Assembly (NCBI GenBank): GCA_964447405.1
Contig: CAYUSP010000004.1
Location: 124,001-188,000, forward strand
From: JALNZF01 sp964447405
Lineage (GTDB): Bacteria; Nitrospirota; UBA9217
Reading direction: 5' to 3'
Length of the DNA: 64,000 nt
This document shows, piece after piece, positions 25,605 to 35,542 of this stretch; within the stretch, counting starts at the first letter, position 1; every line of letters begins with the position of its first letter. Position numbers and translations under genes: made by a program. The notes under the pieces were generated by a model that was not told the origin of the DNA, did not search any database, and saw only the letters and a list, made by a program, of their open reading frames with translations.

Positions 25605-26081
25605 TCACACTTTGATATTTACGAGTGTCCCTTTTTCCTGCTCAGCGGCCGCGCCAGCCTGTTGTTTGGACGAGAACGTCGTTGTCGTCGTTCCACCAGA
25701 AACGTAGATGCGGCCGCATTCGGGGCAGGCAGCGGAGTGAATCGAGACTGTTGAGATTGCCTTCATGCCTTCAGCCGCAGCCTTCTGTTCGTTGTTCTGG
25801 ACGTGCTCCTGCTCGTGCGCCCGCACCGCGCTCGCGGCAAGCTGCGGCGCAATGGATGTGGGCGTCTGGAAAGACACGGAAGGATCATTTGACCGATCCT
25901 TATACTTTCGGCTTGCTCAGGTCCCGCATTGCTTCGGGCCGATGCCCGGCCCCTGCTCAGCCTTCTGGACTCCGGGGACGGCAGCTCCGCTAACCTGAGT
26001 TACCGCAGGGTCGGCAGTCCTTGCCACGCTTCCTGTTGCGGGGTAAGCGGCATAACCTATGGTGTTGATCGATGAGATCAT
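25605..26081 (-). CDS. Candidate selenoprotein: HExxH/CPEC protein with in-frame UGA (Cys-x-x-Sec)
   Basis: Read through the TGA at 25917-25919 as Sec, this is one frame of 158 residues from the ATG at 26081. Without recoding it breaks into a 54-residue piece and a 90-residue frame with a GTG start. The motif is C52-G-T-U55 followed by ASRKYKDRSNDPSVSFQTP, then HEQEH (89-93, an HExxH zinc-site form) and CPEC (119-122). I recall homologous proteins (putative metalloprotease, CJM1_0395-like) with C-x-T-C-x-x-R-K-Y at this spot, which would put the UGA exactly on the second Cys. A hairpin fitting the bacterial SECIS consensus follows the UGA. Both halves keep the same frame with family-like sequence, arguing against decay. 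Neighbours are a two-CW protein and a YjfB-like protein. Function unknown; a redox or metal site is likely. The alternative is a nonsense mutation. Confidence 0.78.
25880..25901 (-). promoter_or_regulatory. Candidate bacterial SECIS hairpin (downstream of UGA at 25919)
   Basis: Seven-base perfect stem (AAGGATC with GATCCTT) and an eight-base loop GGTCAAAT. The loop begins at nucleotide 23 after the UGA, inside the known 16-37 window, and opens with GG, as SelB-binding loops do. The E. coli fdhF loop also has GGUC. Confidence 0.75.
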
Positions 26082-26177
26082 AGCTCAAATATACCACTGA
26101 TCGGGGGTTTTTGCTCCAGCTGATGGCGCCTAACAGCAGGCAGCATGGAGGATAGGAAGGTCTTTGTTCAGCTGTCG

Positions 26178-26375
26178 TTAAAACTTATGCGCGTAGGTCT
26201 GATAAAATTTGCAGCTATGGCAATGCGCGATCTTTTCAAGGGCGCTTGCTTTGACGATCGTTCCTTTTGCGCACTTGGTGCCTGTAACCTTCCAGCAGTC
26301 AAGCCCTTTGTGCGGGTGGGCAGGGCACGATTGATATGTCATCTCCTCACACTTCATGAATTCCCAACAGTTCAT
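26178..26375 (-). CDS. Two-CW domain small cysteine-rich protein
   Basis: 65 residues from the ATG at 26375, with GGGGG about seven bases upstream; the longer frame to 26492 has no family-like sequence before this point. Pattern MNCWEFMKC ... CPAHPHKGLDCWKVTGTKC ... CHSCKFYQ gives two Cys-Trp units and eight cysteines, typical of the small two-CW proteins found in anaerobes. They probably bind a metal or Fe-S centre; no activity is known. It is followed by the candidate selenoprotein gene in the same direction, and a terminator lies between it and the DAHP synthase gene, so it has its own transcript start. Confidence 0.8.
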   Translation of the reverse strand: MNCWEFMKCEEMTYQSCPAHPHKGLDCWKVTGTKCAKGTIVKASALEKIAHCHSCKFYQTYAHKF

Positions 26376-26477
26376 TTCATACCCCCACAAATATGCAATC
26401 TGTATTCCATCGACAGCGCGATGCTGTTGATGCAAAAGGTACAACATTTTGTTCACTTCGTCAAGTTCGCCTAACAT

Positions 26478-26508
26478 AAAAAGGCTTCCCAAACATCAGG
26501 GAAGCCTT
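26478..26508 (-). terminator. Intrinsic terminator of the DAHP synthase gene
   Basis: Perfect ten-base stem (26481-26490 with 26499-26508), eight-base loop, then TTTTT on the minus strand, 26 bases after the stop codon. Confidence 0.9.
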
Positions 26509-26533
26509 AAATCTGCGATATACATTCCGCTGA

Positions 26534-27562
26534 TCACGCTATCTCAGCCAGCTTCCGGATCAGTTTTTCCGAGTCCTTCCACCCTAGGCACGGGTCCGTG
26601 ATGGATTTGCCATACACATTCTCGGTTACCTTCTGACTACCCTCTTCAATGAAGCTCTCGATCATGAAACCCTTGACCATTGCCTTGAGCAGCGGCGAAT
26701 GCTGACGGCTCTGCATGACTTCCATGGCAATCCGCGGCTGCTCCGCATATTTTTTGTTCGAGTTCGCGTGGTTCGTGTCCACGATGATCGCGGCATTCGC
26801 GAACCCCCGCTTCTGGTAAGCCTCGGCAAACAGCTGCAGGTCTTCGTAGTGATAGTTGGGCACAGCCAGTCCGTGATAATCCACTGCTCCGCGGAGGACT
26901 GCATGCGTGAGCGGATTTCCCGTAGTCTTCACCTCCCACCGGTTGTAGCTGAACACGTGAGGAGCCTGCGAGGCTTGGATGGAATTGAGCGTTACTTCAT
27001 TGTCGCCCGAGGTGGGATTTTTCATGCCAACCGGAATATCGAGCCCGCTGCAGGTCAGGCGGTGCGCCTGGTTCTCCACGGACCGTGCGCCTACTGCGAC
27101 ATAGCTCAGCACGTCCTCGAGATACGGGTAGTTCCCGGGATAGAGCATCTCATCCGCTGCCGGCAGATGGGACTCCCTGAGCGCGCGGATATGCATTTTC
27201 CGGATAGCGTTGATGCCTTCCACGATATTCGGTTCTTCCTGCAGGTTCGGCTGGTGAGCCATGCCCTTGTATCCGATCCCCGTGGTGCGCGGCTTGTTGG
27301 TGTAAATCCGCGGGATCAGGATGAGCTTGTCCTGTACTTCAACCTGGACCTTTGCCAGACGTGCAATATAATCGCATACAGCGTCCTCATCATGAGCTGA
27401 ACAGGGGCCGATGATCAGCGCCAGTTTGCTGCTCCTGCCCGAGAAGACATCGCTGATATCCTGATCGCGCTTCCTTTTGATAGCAGTGATCTCCGGCGAG
27501 AGCGGCAGCGCGGCTAGGATTTCCTTGGGCTGGGGAATTTCCTGTATATATTCGAAGCTCAT
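26534..27562 (-). CDS. aroF: 3-deoxy-7-phosphoheptulonate (DAHP) synthase, class I
   Basis: 342 residues, the usual length of AroF/AroG/AroH. It joins phosphoenolpyruvate and erythrose-4-phosphate in the first step of the shikimate pathway. Signatures: IGPCSAHDEDAV, RIYTNKPRTTGIGYKG, MLYPGNYPYLEDVLSYVAVGARS is replaced only slightly from E. coli (usual TPYLADLLSWGAIGART), plus DTNHANSNK and GFMIESFIEEG (metal and substrate residues). Which feedback type it is cannot be told by eye; aroF is used as a generic symbol. It has its own promoter (27619-27647) and terminator, so it is a single-gene unit. Confidence 0.94.
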   Translation of the reverse strand: MSFEYIQEIPQPKEILAALPLSPEITAIKRKRDQDISDVFSGRSSKLALIIGPCSAHDEDAVCDYIARLAKVQVEVQDKLILIPRIYTNKPRTTGIGYKGMAHQPNLQEEPNIVEGINAIRKMHIRALRESHLPAADEMLYPGNYPYLEDVLSYVAVGARSVENQAHRLTCSGLDIPVGMKNPTSGDNEVTLNSIQASQAPHVFSYNRWEVKTTGNPLTHAVLRGAVDYHGLAVPNYHYEDLQLFAEAYQKRGFANAAIIVDTNHANSNKKYAEQPRIAMEVMQSRQHSPLLKAMVKGFMIESFIEEGSQKVTENVYGKSITDPCLGWKDSEKLIRKLAEIA

Positions 27563-27917
27563 GTCTTTGTGGAACCTCCTCCGCGCTCCATGACCTGCAG
27601 AGAATGCGCGTGAGAAGCAGTATAAAATCCGTCCCCGGCCAAGTCAAGCCAAAAAACCGACAACCCTTAAAAAATACTGCTACTCGCACCTGCAAATAGT
27701 CTAACCACGGTCCCGCGTGTATGCGGGATCACGGTTTAATACCGGTATTGAAAATTACTCTGCATCTGGCTCTCTCTATATTTTGAATCAGGGGTCTTAA
27801 CCGTGCTCATCCGTGGTTATTATTGCTTTTTTTCAAAAACATGAACACAGCCTCTGCTCCATGTTCGGTAAAATATAACTGGTTTTTTCAGCCCTAATAT
27901 TGTATAAAATTCATGCC
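27563..27917. other. Divergent intergenic region, aroF and DUF610 gene
   Basis: About 355 bases. It holds the aroF promoter (27619-27647) and its Shine-Dalgarno AGGAGG. A short palindrome AATACCGGTATT lies at 27737-27748. No convincing plus-strand promoter for the DUF610 gene was seen. Confidence 0.6.
27619..27647 (-). promoter_or_regulatory. Sigma70-type promoter for aroF
   Basis: On the minus strand TTGACT (27642-27647), 17-base spacer, TATACT (27619-27624); each box matches five of six consensus bases. The leader would be about 50 bases. Confidence 0.8.
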
Positions 27918-28835
27918 ATGGCAAAGAAATGGTTCGGAAAAAACTTGGACAGGTACCTTATCGGCGGCATCGTAATCGCCCTGATCGTGATCTCACTCAC
28001 CCTGTGGGGGCCGCTGCGCAAATTCCGACCGGGGGACACCAGAAAACCACCACAGCAGGCAAAACAGGCCGAGACCTCAGTTCCAAAGCAGCGGGATCAA
28101 AAAAGCGACAAACGGGAAGATCCGGGAATGAAGAAACGGCCGGAGAGCAGGCTCCTGGGCCCGGGCGAGAGGAGTGCCCTGGTGGCAATCGTGATCGACG
28201 ATCTGGGCCAGGACATGAAGCAGGCCCGCGAGATCGCCTCGCTGTCAAAAAAGATCACCATGGCAATCATGCCGGGCCTGCCCCAGTCCGTGAAAATCGC
28301 TGAGATGGCGCGGCAGGAAAAACGCGAGGTTCTAATCCATCTGCCCATGGAGCACCACAGCAAGGGCGGGAAAGCCGCACCCGGCATGCTCCGCAATGAC
28401 ATGACGCCCATGGAATTCTTGACCACGGTAAGCAGCGATGTGGATTCGGTTCCCGGAGCCATCGGTATCAACAATCATGAAGGTTCGTCCCTTACCGAGA
28501 ACAAGGAAGCCATGAAGTTCCTGATGGCTGAGCTGAAGGCCAGAAACCTCCTGTTCCTTGACAGCGTCACGAGCCCGAATAGTGTTGCCTATGCAACCGC
28601 AAAGGAGTTCGGGCTCAAAGCAGCCAGACGCGATGTGTTCCTGGACAATGAGGGCGACAATCCGGTCTATATAAGAAAGCAGCTGGACGAACTCTCGGAA
28701 TCAGCCCGCAAACACGGCAAAGCCATCGGTATCGGCCACCCCCACCCCGCCACGATCAGCGAACTCCGGAAATGGATCTCCGAAGCGGACAAACAGGGGA
28801 TCGAGATCGTGCCGGTGTCGAGACTCATGAACTGA
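27918..28835 (+). CDS. Divergent polysaccharide deacetylase (DUF610/YibQ-like), membrane-anchored
   Basis: 305 residues from the ATG at 27918; a TTG six codons upstream is also open but has no better signal. One N-terminal membrane helix (YLIGGIVIALIVISLTLW), a charged Lys/Glu/Pro linker, then the DUF610 domain from about residue 85: VAIVIDDLGQDMKQA, KITMAIMPGLPQS, REVLIHLPMEH, GINNHEGSSLTEN, LLFLDSVTSPNSVA, AIGIGHPHPATI. The family belongs to the NodB-like carbohydrate esterase fold and acts in the periplasm, probably on cell-wall or surface glycans; it often sits beside the septal CtpA/EnvC genes. That context is absent here. Confidence 0.88.
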   Translation: MAKKWFGKNLDRYLIGGIVIALIVISLTLWGPLRKFRPGDTRKPPQQAKQAETSVPKQRDQKSDKREDPGMKKRPESRLLGPGERSALVAIVIDDLGQDMKQAREIASLSKKITMAIMPGLPQSVKIAEMARQEKREVLIHLPMEHHSKGGKAAPGMLRNDMTPMEFLTTVSSDVDSVPGAIGINNHEGSSLTENKEAMKFLMAELKARNLLFLDSVTSPNSVAYATAKEFGLKAARRDVFLDNEGDNPVYIRKQLDELSESARKHGKAIGIGHPHPATISELRKWISEADKQGIEIVPVSRLMN

Positions 28836-28853
28836 TAGGGTCAGGGTGTAAAT

Positions 28854-28950
28854 CAGGGTCCTGGGTCCGGGGTCCAGGGTGCAGGAAGTAACGATTAAGG
28901 AACGATATAAGCGAGAAGTATATTACCTGGACCCTGGCTACTGGACCCTG
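28854..28950. repeat. Inverted repeat of GGGTCCAGGGT type
   Basis: CAGGGTCC units at 28854-28880 are matched by complementary GGACCCTG units at 28928-28935 and 28943-28950, across about 45 AT-richer bases. It lies between the DUF610 gene and tsaD. A related GGGTCAAGGGTCA repeat is at 61570-61598, so this may be a dispersed intergenic family. Confidence 0.65.
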
Positions 28951-28961
28951 TCCCCTGATCA

Positions 28962-29975
28962 ATGAATCCCATGCTTACCCTCGGAATAGAAACCTCCTGC
29001 GACGAGACCGCGGCCGCCGTACTTCGTGACGACAAGGTCCTGTCCAACATCGTCTCATCGCAAATCGACATTCATAAGAAGTACGGCGGTGTGGTGCCAG
29101 AACTCGCCTCCCGCGAACATCTCAAAAACCTCCTTCCCGTTATTCGCGAGGCACTCGCAGAGGCTGCTGTCAGTCTGGATGACATCAACCTCATTGCGGC
29201 AACCTACACACCCGGCCTCATCGGCGCGCTGCTCGTGGGTGTTTCAGCGGCCAAGGCTATCGCCTACGCACGGGGCATCCCCTTCATCGGTGTACACCAT
29301 GGCGAAGGGCACATCCTCGCGGCACATATTGAATATCCCGGCATCGGCTATCCCTATATCGCGCTGCTCGTGTCCGGCGGCCACACAGCGCTCTATCATG
29401 TCAGAGGACTAGGCGAATACCAACTGCTAGGCCAGACCCGTGACGACGCGGCGGGCGAAGCGTATGACAAAGTAGCAAAGCTGCTGGGCCTTGAGTATCC
29501 AGGCGGCCCCGTACTCGACAAACTCGCTCAGGAAGGCAATCCCTCTGCGGTGAAATTCCCGAGAGGCCATCTGGCCGGGTATGATTTCAGTTTCAGCGGA
29601 CTTAAAACCGCTGTCAGAAATCACGTCGCGCTCTTTACGAGCAAGGATAGGGGCATTAATCCAGAAATGAACGTAAAGGATGTGGCAGCGAGCTTTCAGG
29701 CAGCTGTTATTGACACACTCGTGGATAAGACCATGCAAGCGGCATTGGAGACGGGTGTTGACCGGATCGTTGTTGCCGGAGGGGTTGCAGCGAACAGTTT
29801 GCTGAGGAAGAAGATGAAGGATGAGTCTGAGAAAAAGGGCTTGACGCTGTATCTTCCCGGCATGGGACTTTGCATCGACAATGCCGCTATGATCGCACTT
29901 GCCGGATACCTGCATCACCTGCAGGGCAAAACATCGAGCCTGGACCTGAATCCGAGACCGAGTATGCCGTTGTGA
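28962..29975 (+). CDS. tsaD: tRNA N6-adenosine threonylcarbamoyltransferase
   Basis: 337 residues, typical TsaD (formerly Gcp). It moves the threonylcarbamoyl group from TC-AMP to A37 of tRNAs reading ANN codons, with TsaB and TsaE. Signatures: LGIETSCDETAAAVL at the start, VPELASREHLKNL, TYTPGLIGALLVG, the metal-binding HHGEGH near 111-116, LLVSGGHTALY, the DDAAGEAYDKVA motif, and VVAGGVAANSLLR. A second in-frame ATG three codons on is also possible; neither has a good Shine-Dalgarno. It is preceded by an inverted repeat and followed by a 440-base region. Confidence 0.96.
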   Translation: MNPMLTLGIETSCDETAAAVLRDDKVLSNIVSSQIDIHKKYGGVVPELASREHLKNLLPVIREALAEAAVSLDDINLIAATYTPGLIGALLVGVSAAKAIAYARGIPFIGVHHGEGHILAAHIEYPGIGYPYIALLVSGGHTALYHVRGLGEYQLLGQTRDDAAGEAYDKVAKLLGLEYPGGPVLDKLAQEGNPSAVKFPRGHLAGYDFSFSGLKTAVRNHVALFTSKDRGINPEMNVKDVAASFQAAVIDTLVDKTMQAALETGVDRIVVAGGVAANSLLRKKMKDESEKKGLTLYLPGMGLCIDNAAMIALAGYLHHLQGKTSSLDLNPRPSMPL

Positions 29976-30414
29976 TCCCCACCGGTAAGCGAACCATTAT
30001 CGCGACTATTCAATAGCTTTACAATCTGACTCAACCACGCAATCACCGCGGCTAGCGTTTCAACTGTTTTTGCGTTCATCGCAAATAGTTCTTGCTATTT
30101 CCCGAAAATCCGGTATTATGCACGCCGACTGTTTAACATTGCGGCAGGATTTGACTGAAGTACACACACGCGTCACCATCTCTCTGCCCTTCATATCATC
30201 GATCATCAACCCCCCTTGTTTTCAGCTCCCGCTCTGAAATCACTGCAGCACATATGGTTGGCGAACGATGTAGTTATGCCGGTCATATTTGTGCTCGGCC
30301 GTACTCGTACTCAAGGACACAGGTGTGTCCTTGCGGCACGCACGCCAACCCTTAACAGGATCTCCGTCCGGGGAACGATGCACCCTTCCCGGGCCGGACG
30401 ATCAAAGGAGAATC
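29976..30414. other. Long leader region of the rhlE-type helicase gene
   Basis: No gene. A likely promoter on the plus strand is TTGCTA (30092-30097), 16-base spacer, TATTAT (30114-30119). It would give a leader of nearly 290 bases. The leader holds a perfect hairpin (eight-base stem, four-base loop, 30313-30332) without a T-run. Long structured leaders are common for cold-induced helicase genes. A longer frame starting at 30289 was not chosen because the Shine-Dalgarno is at 30415. Confidence 0.55.
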
Positions 30415-31821
<1,407 letters not shown>

Positions 31822-31848
31822 ACTTTACCAGCTACCCTCATTGTTTTC

Positions 31849-31889
31849 AGCAAAGACGCCTCTTCCCCGGGCGTCTTTGCTTTTTTTTT
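31849..31889 (+). terminator. Intrinsic terminator after the first rhlE gene
   Basis: Eleven-base perfect stem (31849-31859 with 31871-31881), loop of about eleven bases, then nine T residues. Confidence 0.93.
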
Positions 31890-31906
31890 GCTACAATGGA
31901 TACCAT

Positions 31907-32926
31907 ATGAGCAACTCGCAGCAGACCATAAAAGCAAAGGACCTCAAGATCGGGATGCATATCGTGCTCCCGGTGTCGTGGTTCAAGCACCCTTTCCTCA
32001 CGAACGAATTCGTCATTAATTCCAAGGATCAGATCGACAAGATTATCGACTACGGCATCCGTGATATCGTCATCGACACGTTCAAGGGCCTGTCTCCTGC
32101 CGAAGCGGATGCCGCAGCAAGCAGATCCATCGAACAGCGGGCCAGCACGCCCCCGAAAACATGGACACCCGACAAGCTCATACCGGCCGAGCTGCGCGAG
32201 GCCATACACGACAAGAAGCTGACTCCCGAAAAAAAATCCAGGATCGTGTATGAATCATCCCGTGTTCTCGTTGAGCGGCTTTTTGAGGATCCCAAGGCAG
32301 AAAACATCCTCGAAGCAAAGAAAGGCATTGCCGAGGTCGTGGACATGATCATCGCGGACGATGCCACTTCCAAGGAACTGCTCAAGATCACTTCATATGA
32401 TTATTACACGTATACCCATTCGGTCAATGTGGGCGTCTTTTCCGTGATGCTGGCAAAACACTTGTTCAAGGGCTCTGACGCGCACAACATGCATGAGTTG
32501 GGGGCGGGATTTTTCCTGCATGATATAGGCAAGGTCCGCATCGACCCCTCGATCATCAACAAGCCCGGCAAGGTGACTGACGAGGAAATGGAGAAGATCA
32601 GGACACACCCCTACCAGGGATTCAAAATTCTATCGGAAACGAACCAGCTCACCAAAGAGTGCAAGGTGATCGTCATGCAGCATCATGAACGTGCGGATGG
32701 TTCAGGGTATCCGCGGCAGCTCAAGGAAGAAGATATCCATACGTACGGCCGCATCTGCTGCATTGCCGATGTGTACGACGCCCTCACCGCCGAGCGATCC
32801 TACAAGCAGAAGCTCAACACCTTTGACGCGCTTAAACTCATGAAGGAAAAGCTCCTGAACCACTTCCAGCAGGATATGTTCGAAAAGTTCGTCATGATGT
32901 TCACTGACCGCTCAGGCTACCGATAA
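31907..32926 (+). CDS. HD-GYP domain cyclic-di-GMP phosphodiesterase
   Basis: 339 residues from the ATG at 31907; the longer frame to 31841 overlaps the terminator stem and is rejected. A DUF3391-type N-terminal domain (KAKDLKIGMHIVLPVSWF) leads to the HD-GYP domain: HSVNVG, HDIGKVRIDPSII, HHERADGSGYP and DVYDALTAERSYK. The HDxxK and GYP motifs are intact, so it should cleave c-di-GMP. It has no membrane or receiver domain, so it is a cytoplasmic enzyme with regulatory input through DUF3391. There is no Shine-Dalgarno; a TACAAT box lies 10 bases before the ATG (31892-31897), which would give a near-leaderless transcript. Confidence 0.92.
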   Translation: MSNSQQTIKAKDLKIGMHIVLPVSWFKHPFLTNEFVINSKDQIDKIIDYGIRDIVIDTFKGLSPAEADAAASRSIEQRASTPPKTWTPDKLIPAELREAIHDKKLTPEKKSRIVYESSRVLVERLFEDPKAENILEAKKGIAEVVDMIIADDATSKELLKITSYDYYTYTHSVNVGVFSVMLAKHLFKGSDAHNMHELGAGFFLHDIGKVRIDPSIINKPGKVTDEEMEKIRTHPYQGFKILSETNQLTKECKVIVMQHHERADGSGYPRQLKEEDIHTYGRICCIADVYDALTAERSYKQKLNTFDALKLMKEKLLNHFQQDMFEKFVMMFTDRSGYR

Positions 32927-33155
32927 GACTATTCATCCATTTATACGGATCACCCCCCCTTTTTTCTTTGCATACTTAATAACCGGGATCATGCCTTTTC
33001 TCACGTCTGCAAAACGGCTTTCACGCCTCACTCGTATGAATTCAACCAGTTGCGTTTTGGCACGCTGAATGCAATACACCGTGGCAAGAAACGATTAAGT
33101 ATAACAGGGAATAAAGGTATTTCAATATACAGCTGCGGCTAAAAGGAGACAGACA

Positions 33156-33473
33156 ATGAAGAACGAAACAGTAAAAGCGGGAATGAAGATCGGTGCGACG
33201 GTTGGGGGGCTGGTATTTCTGGCATTCGGCATTATGCCGGGATTTTATTTCGGAAGTTTCGGGACCTTGATCCTGATCCAAAAGCTTATGGGCGGAGCGG
33301 TTGAGCCGACGCTGCTCGTCAGGGCGGTAGTGGTCATGGGCATTTTGGTCGGTATTGCGTGCGCAGCAGCCGTGTGCATCGTTGTCGGCAGCCTCATGGG
33401 TACAGTGGCCGGATACGCAGTATCAGCGCCTGCGGCCATGCGGGAAAAACAGGCTGCCGCGGAAAAAGCGTAG
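33156..33473 (+). CDS. Small membrane protein of unknown function
   Basis: 105 residues with AAAAGGAGA before the ATG. Two or three hydrophobic segments (TVGGLVFLAFGIMPGFYFGS, VVVMGILVGIACAAAVCIVVGS and part of GTVAGYAVSA) end in an Ala/Lys-rich soluble tail. It sits alone between the HD-GYP gene and a strong terminator. I do not recognise a family; an inner-membrane location is a safe inference. Confidence 0.7.
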   Translation: MKNETVKAGMKIGATVGGLVFLAFGIMPGFYFGSFGTLILIQKLMGGAVEPTLLVRAVVVMGILVGIACAAAVCIVVGSLMGTVAGYAVSAPAAMREKQAAAEKA

Positions 33474-33537
33474 TCTGATGGCGTATTGCGAAATACGGAT
33501 TAACAGTAGCGTCAAACCTCAATGAGAATAACAAGAG

Positions 33538-33571
33538 ACACAAAGGCGGTGAGCTATCACCGCCTTTGTGT
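33538..33571. terminator. Bidirectional hairpin terminator
   Basis: Perfect 15-base stem with a four-base loop, between the plus-strand small membrane gene and the minus-strand helicase. The T content just after it is low on both strands, so the stem does most of the work. Confidence 0.85.
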
Positions 33572-33634
33572 ATTTCCATTCCTGCCTGTTCTTATCACAT
33601 TATCATGCCGTTCTCAGGTTTTTTCGATACACGT

Positions 33635-34990
33635 TCAGCGCCCGGAACCCGGCTTATTTGCTGGACGCGGTTTGAAGGACCTTGTTCCTGACGGCCGGGC
33701 AGTCCCCGCAGGGGCATGCGGAGCAATGCTGCGCGTTTTCCCTGCGTGATGAGCCGGTGCCTGGTTCGCAGATACTCGGACCGCTGCTGACTTCGTTCCC
33801 GGATGCCCGCCGCGATTACGCGACGGCTGAGGCGGACGCGCAAATTCAGCATCCTTTGCAGGTGCGGGTTTGTGATAATTAAATCCCGGAAGCGTCCGCC
33901 GTTCGATCTTTGCGCCCAAAACCCGCTCGATGTTCCGGACCAGGGGCTCGTCTTCACGCGTTACGAAGGTGAACGCGTCGCCCGTCTTTGCCGCGCGGCC
34001 AGTGCGCCCGATTCGGTGCGTATAAGCGTCCGTGGTGTCGGGAATGTCATAATTGATGACGTGCGAAATACTGGACACGTCAATTCCCCGGGCCGCGATA
34101 TCCGTTGCCACGAGTATCTGATAGGTACCGTCGCGAAATCCGTCGAGCGCGGCCTGCCGCCTGTTCTGCGAAAGATTGCCCTGCAGTGACGCGGCCCGAT
34201 ACCCTCCGTTCTCAAGCTGCTGCCCGATGCGTTTTGCCCGGTGCTTCGTGCGCGTGAAGATCAGGATGGACTCGGAATCCGTGTTCTTCAACAGTTCCAG
34301 GAGAAGCCCGGTCTTAAGATGCTGTTCAACGGGATAGAGCGCATGTGACACGGTGTTTAAGGGCGCAGCGTGGTCCACCTGCACCGTGACCGGATCGCGC
34401 AGAACGTCATGCGCCAGGCGCCGTATATCATCGGGCATGGTGGCGGAGAACATCAGCGTCTGCCGCTTTGCCGGTATGTGTTTCAGTATTTTGCGGATGT
34501 CGGGCAGGAAGCCCATGTCGAACATCCGGTCTGCCTCATCCAACACGAGGGTCTCAACAAAGGACAGGTCAATCGTCTTCTGGTTGAGGTGATCGAGCAG
34601 GCGACCAGGGCACGCGACAACGATCTCAACGCCGGTCCTCAGCTTCTGGACCTGTGGATTCACGCTCACGCCGCCATAGACGGTGATGCTTCTCAGCTTT
34701 GTGTCGCGCCCCAGAGTAGCGATCGCCACATGTATCTGTTCGGCTAGTTCCCGAGTTGGCGCAATAATCAGGGCGCGGACACGGCCGCGCGAACCCTGGA
34801 GTAATCGCTCCAGAATCGGTAGTACAAAAGCTGCAGTCTTGCCGGTGCCGGTCTGTGCCAGACCCATGACGTCTTTTCCCGCCATGACCGGCGGGATGGC
34901 CTGCACCTGAATGGGCGTTGGTGTTGTGTAGCCGAGAGCCCTGATCCCGGATGTGATGCTTGGATGGAACTTGAACGGTTCAAATTTCAT
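33635..34990 (-). CDS. rhlE: DEAD-box ATP-dependent RNA helicase (RhlE type), second copy
   Basis: 451 residues with GGAG before the ATG. Motifs: GYTTPTPIQVQAIP, AQTGTGKT, PTRELAEQ, DEAD (DEADRMFDMGF), FSATMP, IFTRTKHRAKRI, VATDIAARGID and HRIGRTGRAA. The tail (about 370-451) is rich in Arg, Pro and Ala and may bind RNA. It resembles the 30415 helicase in the core but differs through the tail and in motif III (SAT against TAT), so the two are older paralogues or separate acquisitions, not a recent duplication. Downstream of a cold-shock protein gene but separated from it by a terminator. Confidence 0.94.
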   Translation of the reverse strand: MKFEPFKFHPSITSGIRALGYTTPTPIQVQAIPPVMAGKDVMGLAQTGTGKTAAFVLPILERLLQGSRGRVRALIIAPTRELAEQIHVAIATLGRDTKLRSITVYGGVSVNPQVQKLRTGVEIVVACPGRLLDHLNQKTIDLSFVETLVLDEADRMFDMGFLPDIRKILKHIPAKRQTLMFSATMPDDIRRLAHDVLRDPVTVQVDHAAPLNTVSHALYPVEQHLKTGLLLELLKNTDSESILIFTRTKHRAKRIGQQLENGGYRAASLQGNLSQNRRQAALDGFRDGTYQILVATDIAARGIDVSSISHVINYDIPDTTDAYTHRIGRTGRAAKTGDAFTFVTREDEPLVRNIERVLGAKIERRTLPGFNYHKPAPAKDAEFARPPQPSRNRGGHPGTKSAAVRVSANQAPAHHAGKTRSIAPHAPAGTARPSGTRSFKPRPANKPGSGR

Positions 34991-35098
34991 TACAGCTCCT
35001 TCATAGTAACCAGTTGCGTAATTACCGCAAAATATCAGTAACGGGATGCCACGGGTTCCATAGTGGTTTCAAGAAAAATCGCTCCACGCACGAGGCAT

Positions 35099-35125
35099 AA
35101 AAAAAGCCCCGGAATGCTCCGGGGC
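35099..35125 (-). terminator. Intrinsic terminator of the cold-shock gene
   Basis: Perfect eight-base GC-rich stem (35106-35113 with 35118-35125), four-base loop, then seven T residues on the minus strand. Confidence 0.93.
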
Positions 35126-35161
35126 CTTTGGAGTAGTTAAATTTGACTTTTTTCGGGTTGC

Positions 35162-35362
35162 TTATGGCTTGCTTACGTTGGCTGCCTGCAGACCCTTGGG
35201 GCCTTTCACCACTTCGAACGTGACCTTGTCACCCTCGTTCAGGGACTTGAAGCCATCCCCTGAAATAGCGGAAAAATGCACGAACACATCCTCACCATTC
35301 TCCTGCGTGATGAACCCAAACCCCTTGCTGTTGTTGAACCACTTCACTACACCATTTGCCAT
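35162..35362 (-). CDS. Cold-shock protein (CspA family)
   Basis: 66 residues, a single cold-shock domain. RNP1 (KGFGFI) and RNP2 (VFVHFSAI) RNA-binding motifs are intact. It binds single-stranded RNA or DNA and melts RNA structure, in the cytoplasm. Promoter TTGACA/TATCAT at 35418-35446 gives a leader of about 50 bases, shorter than the long leader of cold-induced cspA of E. coli, so constitutive expression is as likely. It forms a single-gene unit with a strong terminator and lies next to an RhlE-type helicase gene. Confidence 0.97.
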   Translation of the reverse strand: MANGVVKWFNNSKGFGFITQENGEDVFVHFSAISGDGFKSLNEGDKVTFEVVKGPKGLQAANVSKP

Positions 35363-35417
35363 TTGATTCTCCTCTGCTTCTTTTTAAAATGTCCGGTATA
35401 TGTCCACGGATAGGCGA

Positions 35418-35446
35418 ATGATACCGTTTTCCCTGCATTGTGTCAA
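35418..35446 (-). promoter_or_regulatory. Sigma70-type promoter for the cold-shock gene
   Basis: Minus strand: perfect TTGACA (35441-35446), 17-base spacer, TATCAT (35418-35423, five of six). The transcript should start near 35411. Confidence 0.85.
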
Positions 35447-35542
35447 GCTGATATTTAATAAAAGGCCTTTGATACAACAGTTTCAAAGAAGCGATATCAT
35501 CGCAATGCTTGATGCCTTTATCGCTGCATATACACTATGCTT

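Noticed and set aside
25605..26081. Pseudogene by nonsense mutation
   Set aside because: Frame and family-like sequence continue on both sides and a SECIS-like hairpin follows, so recoding is the better reading, though not proven.
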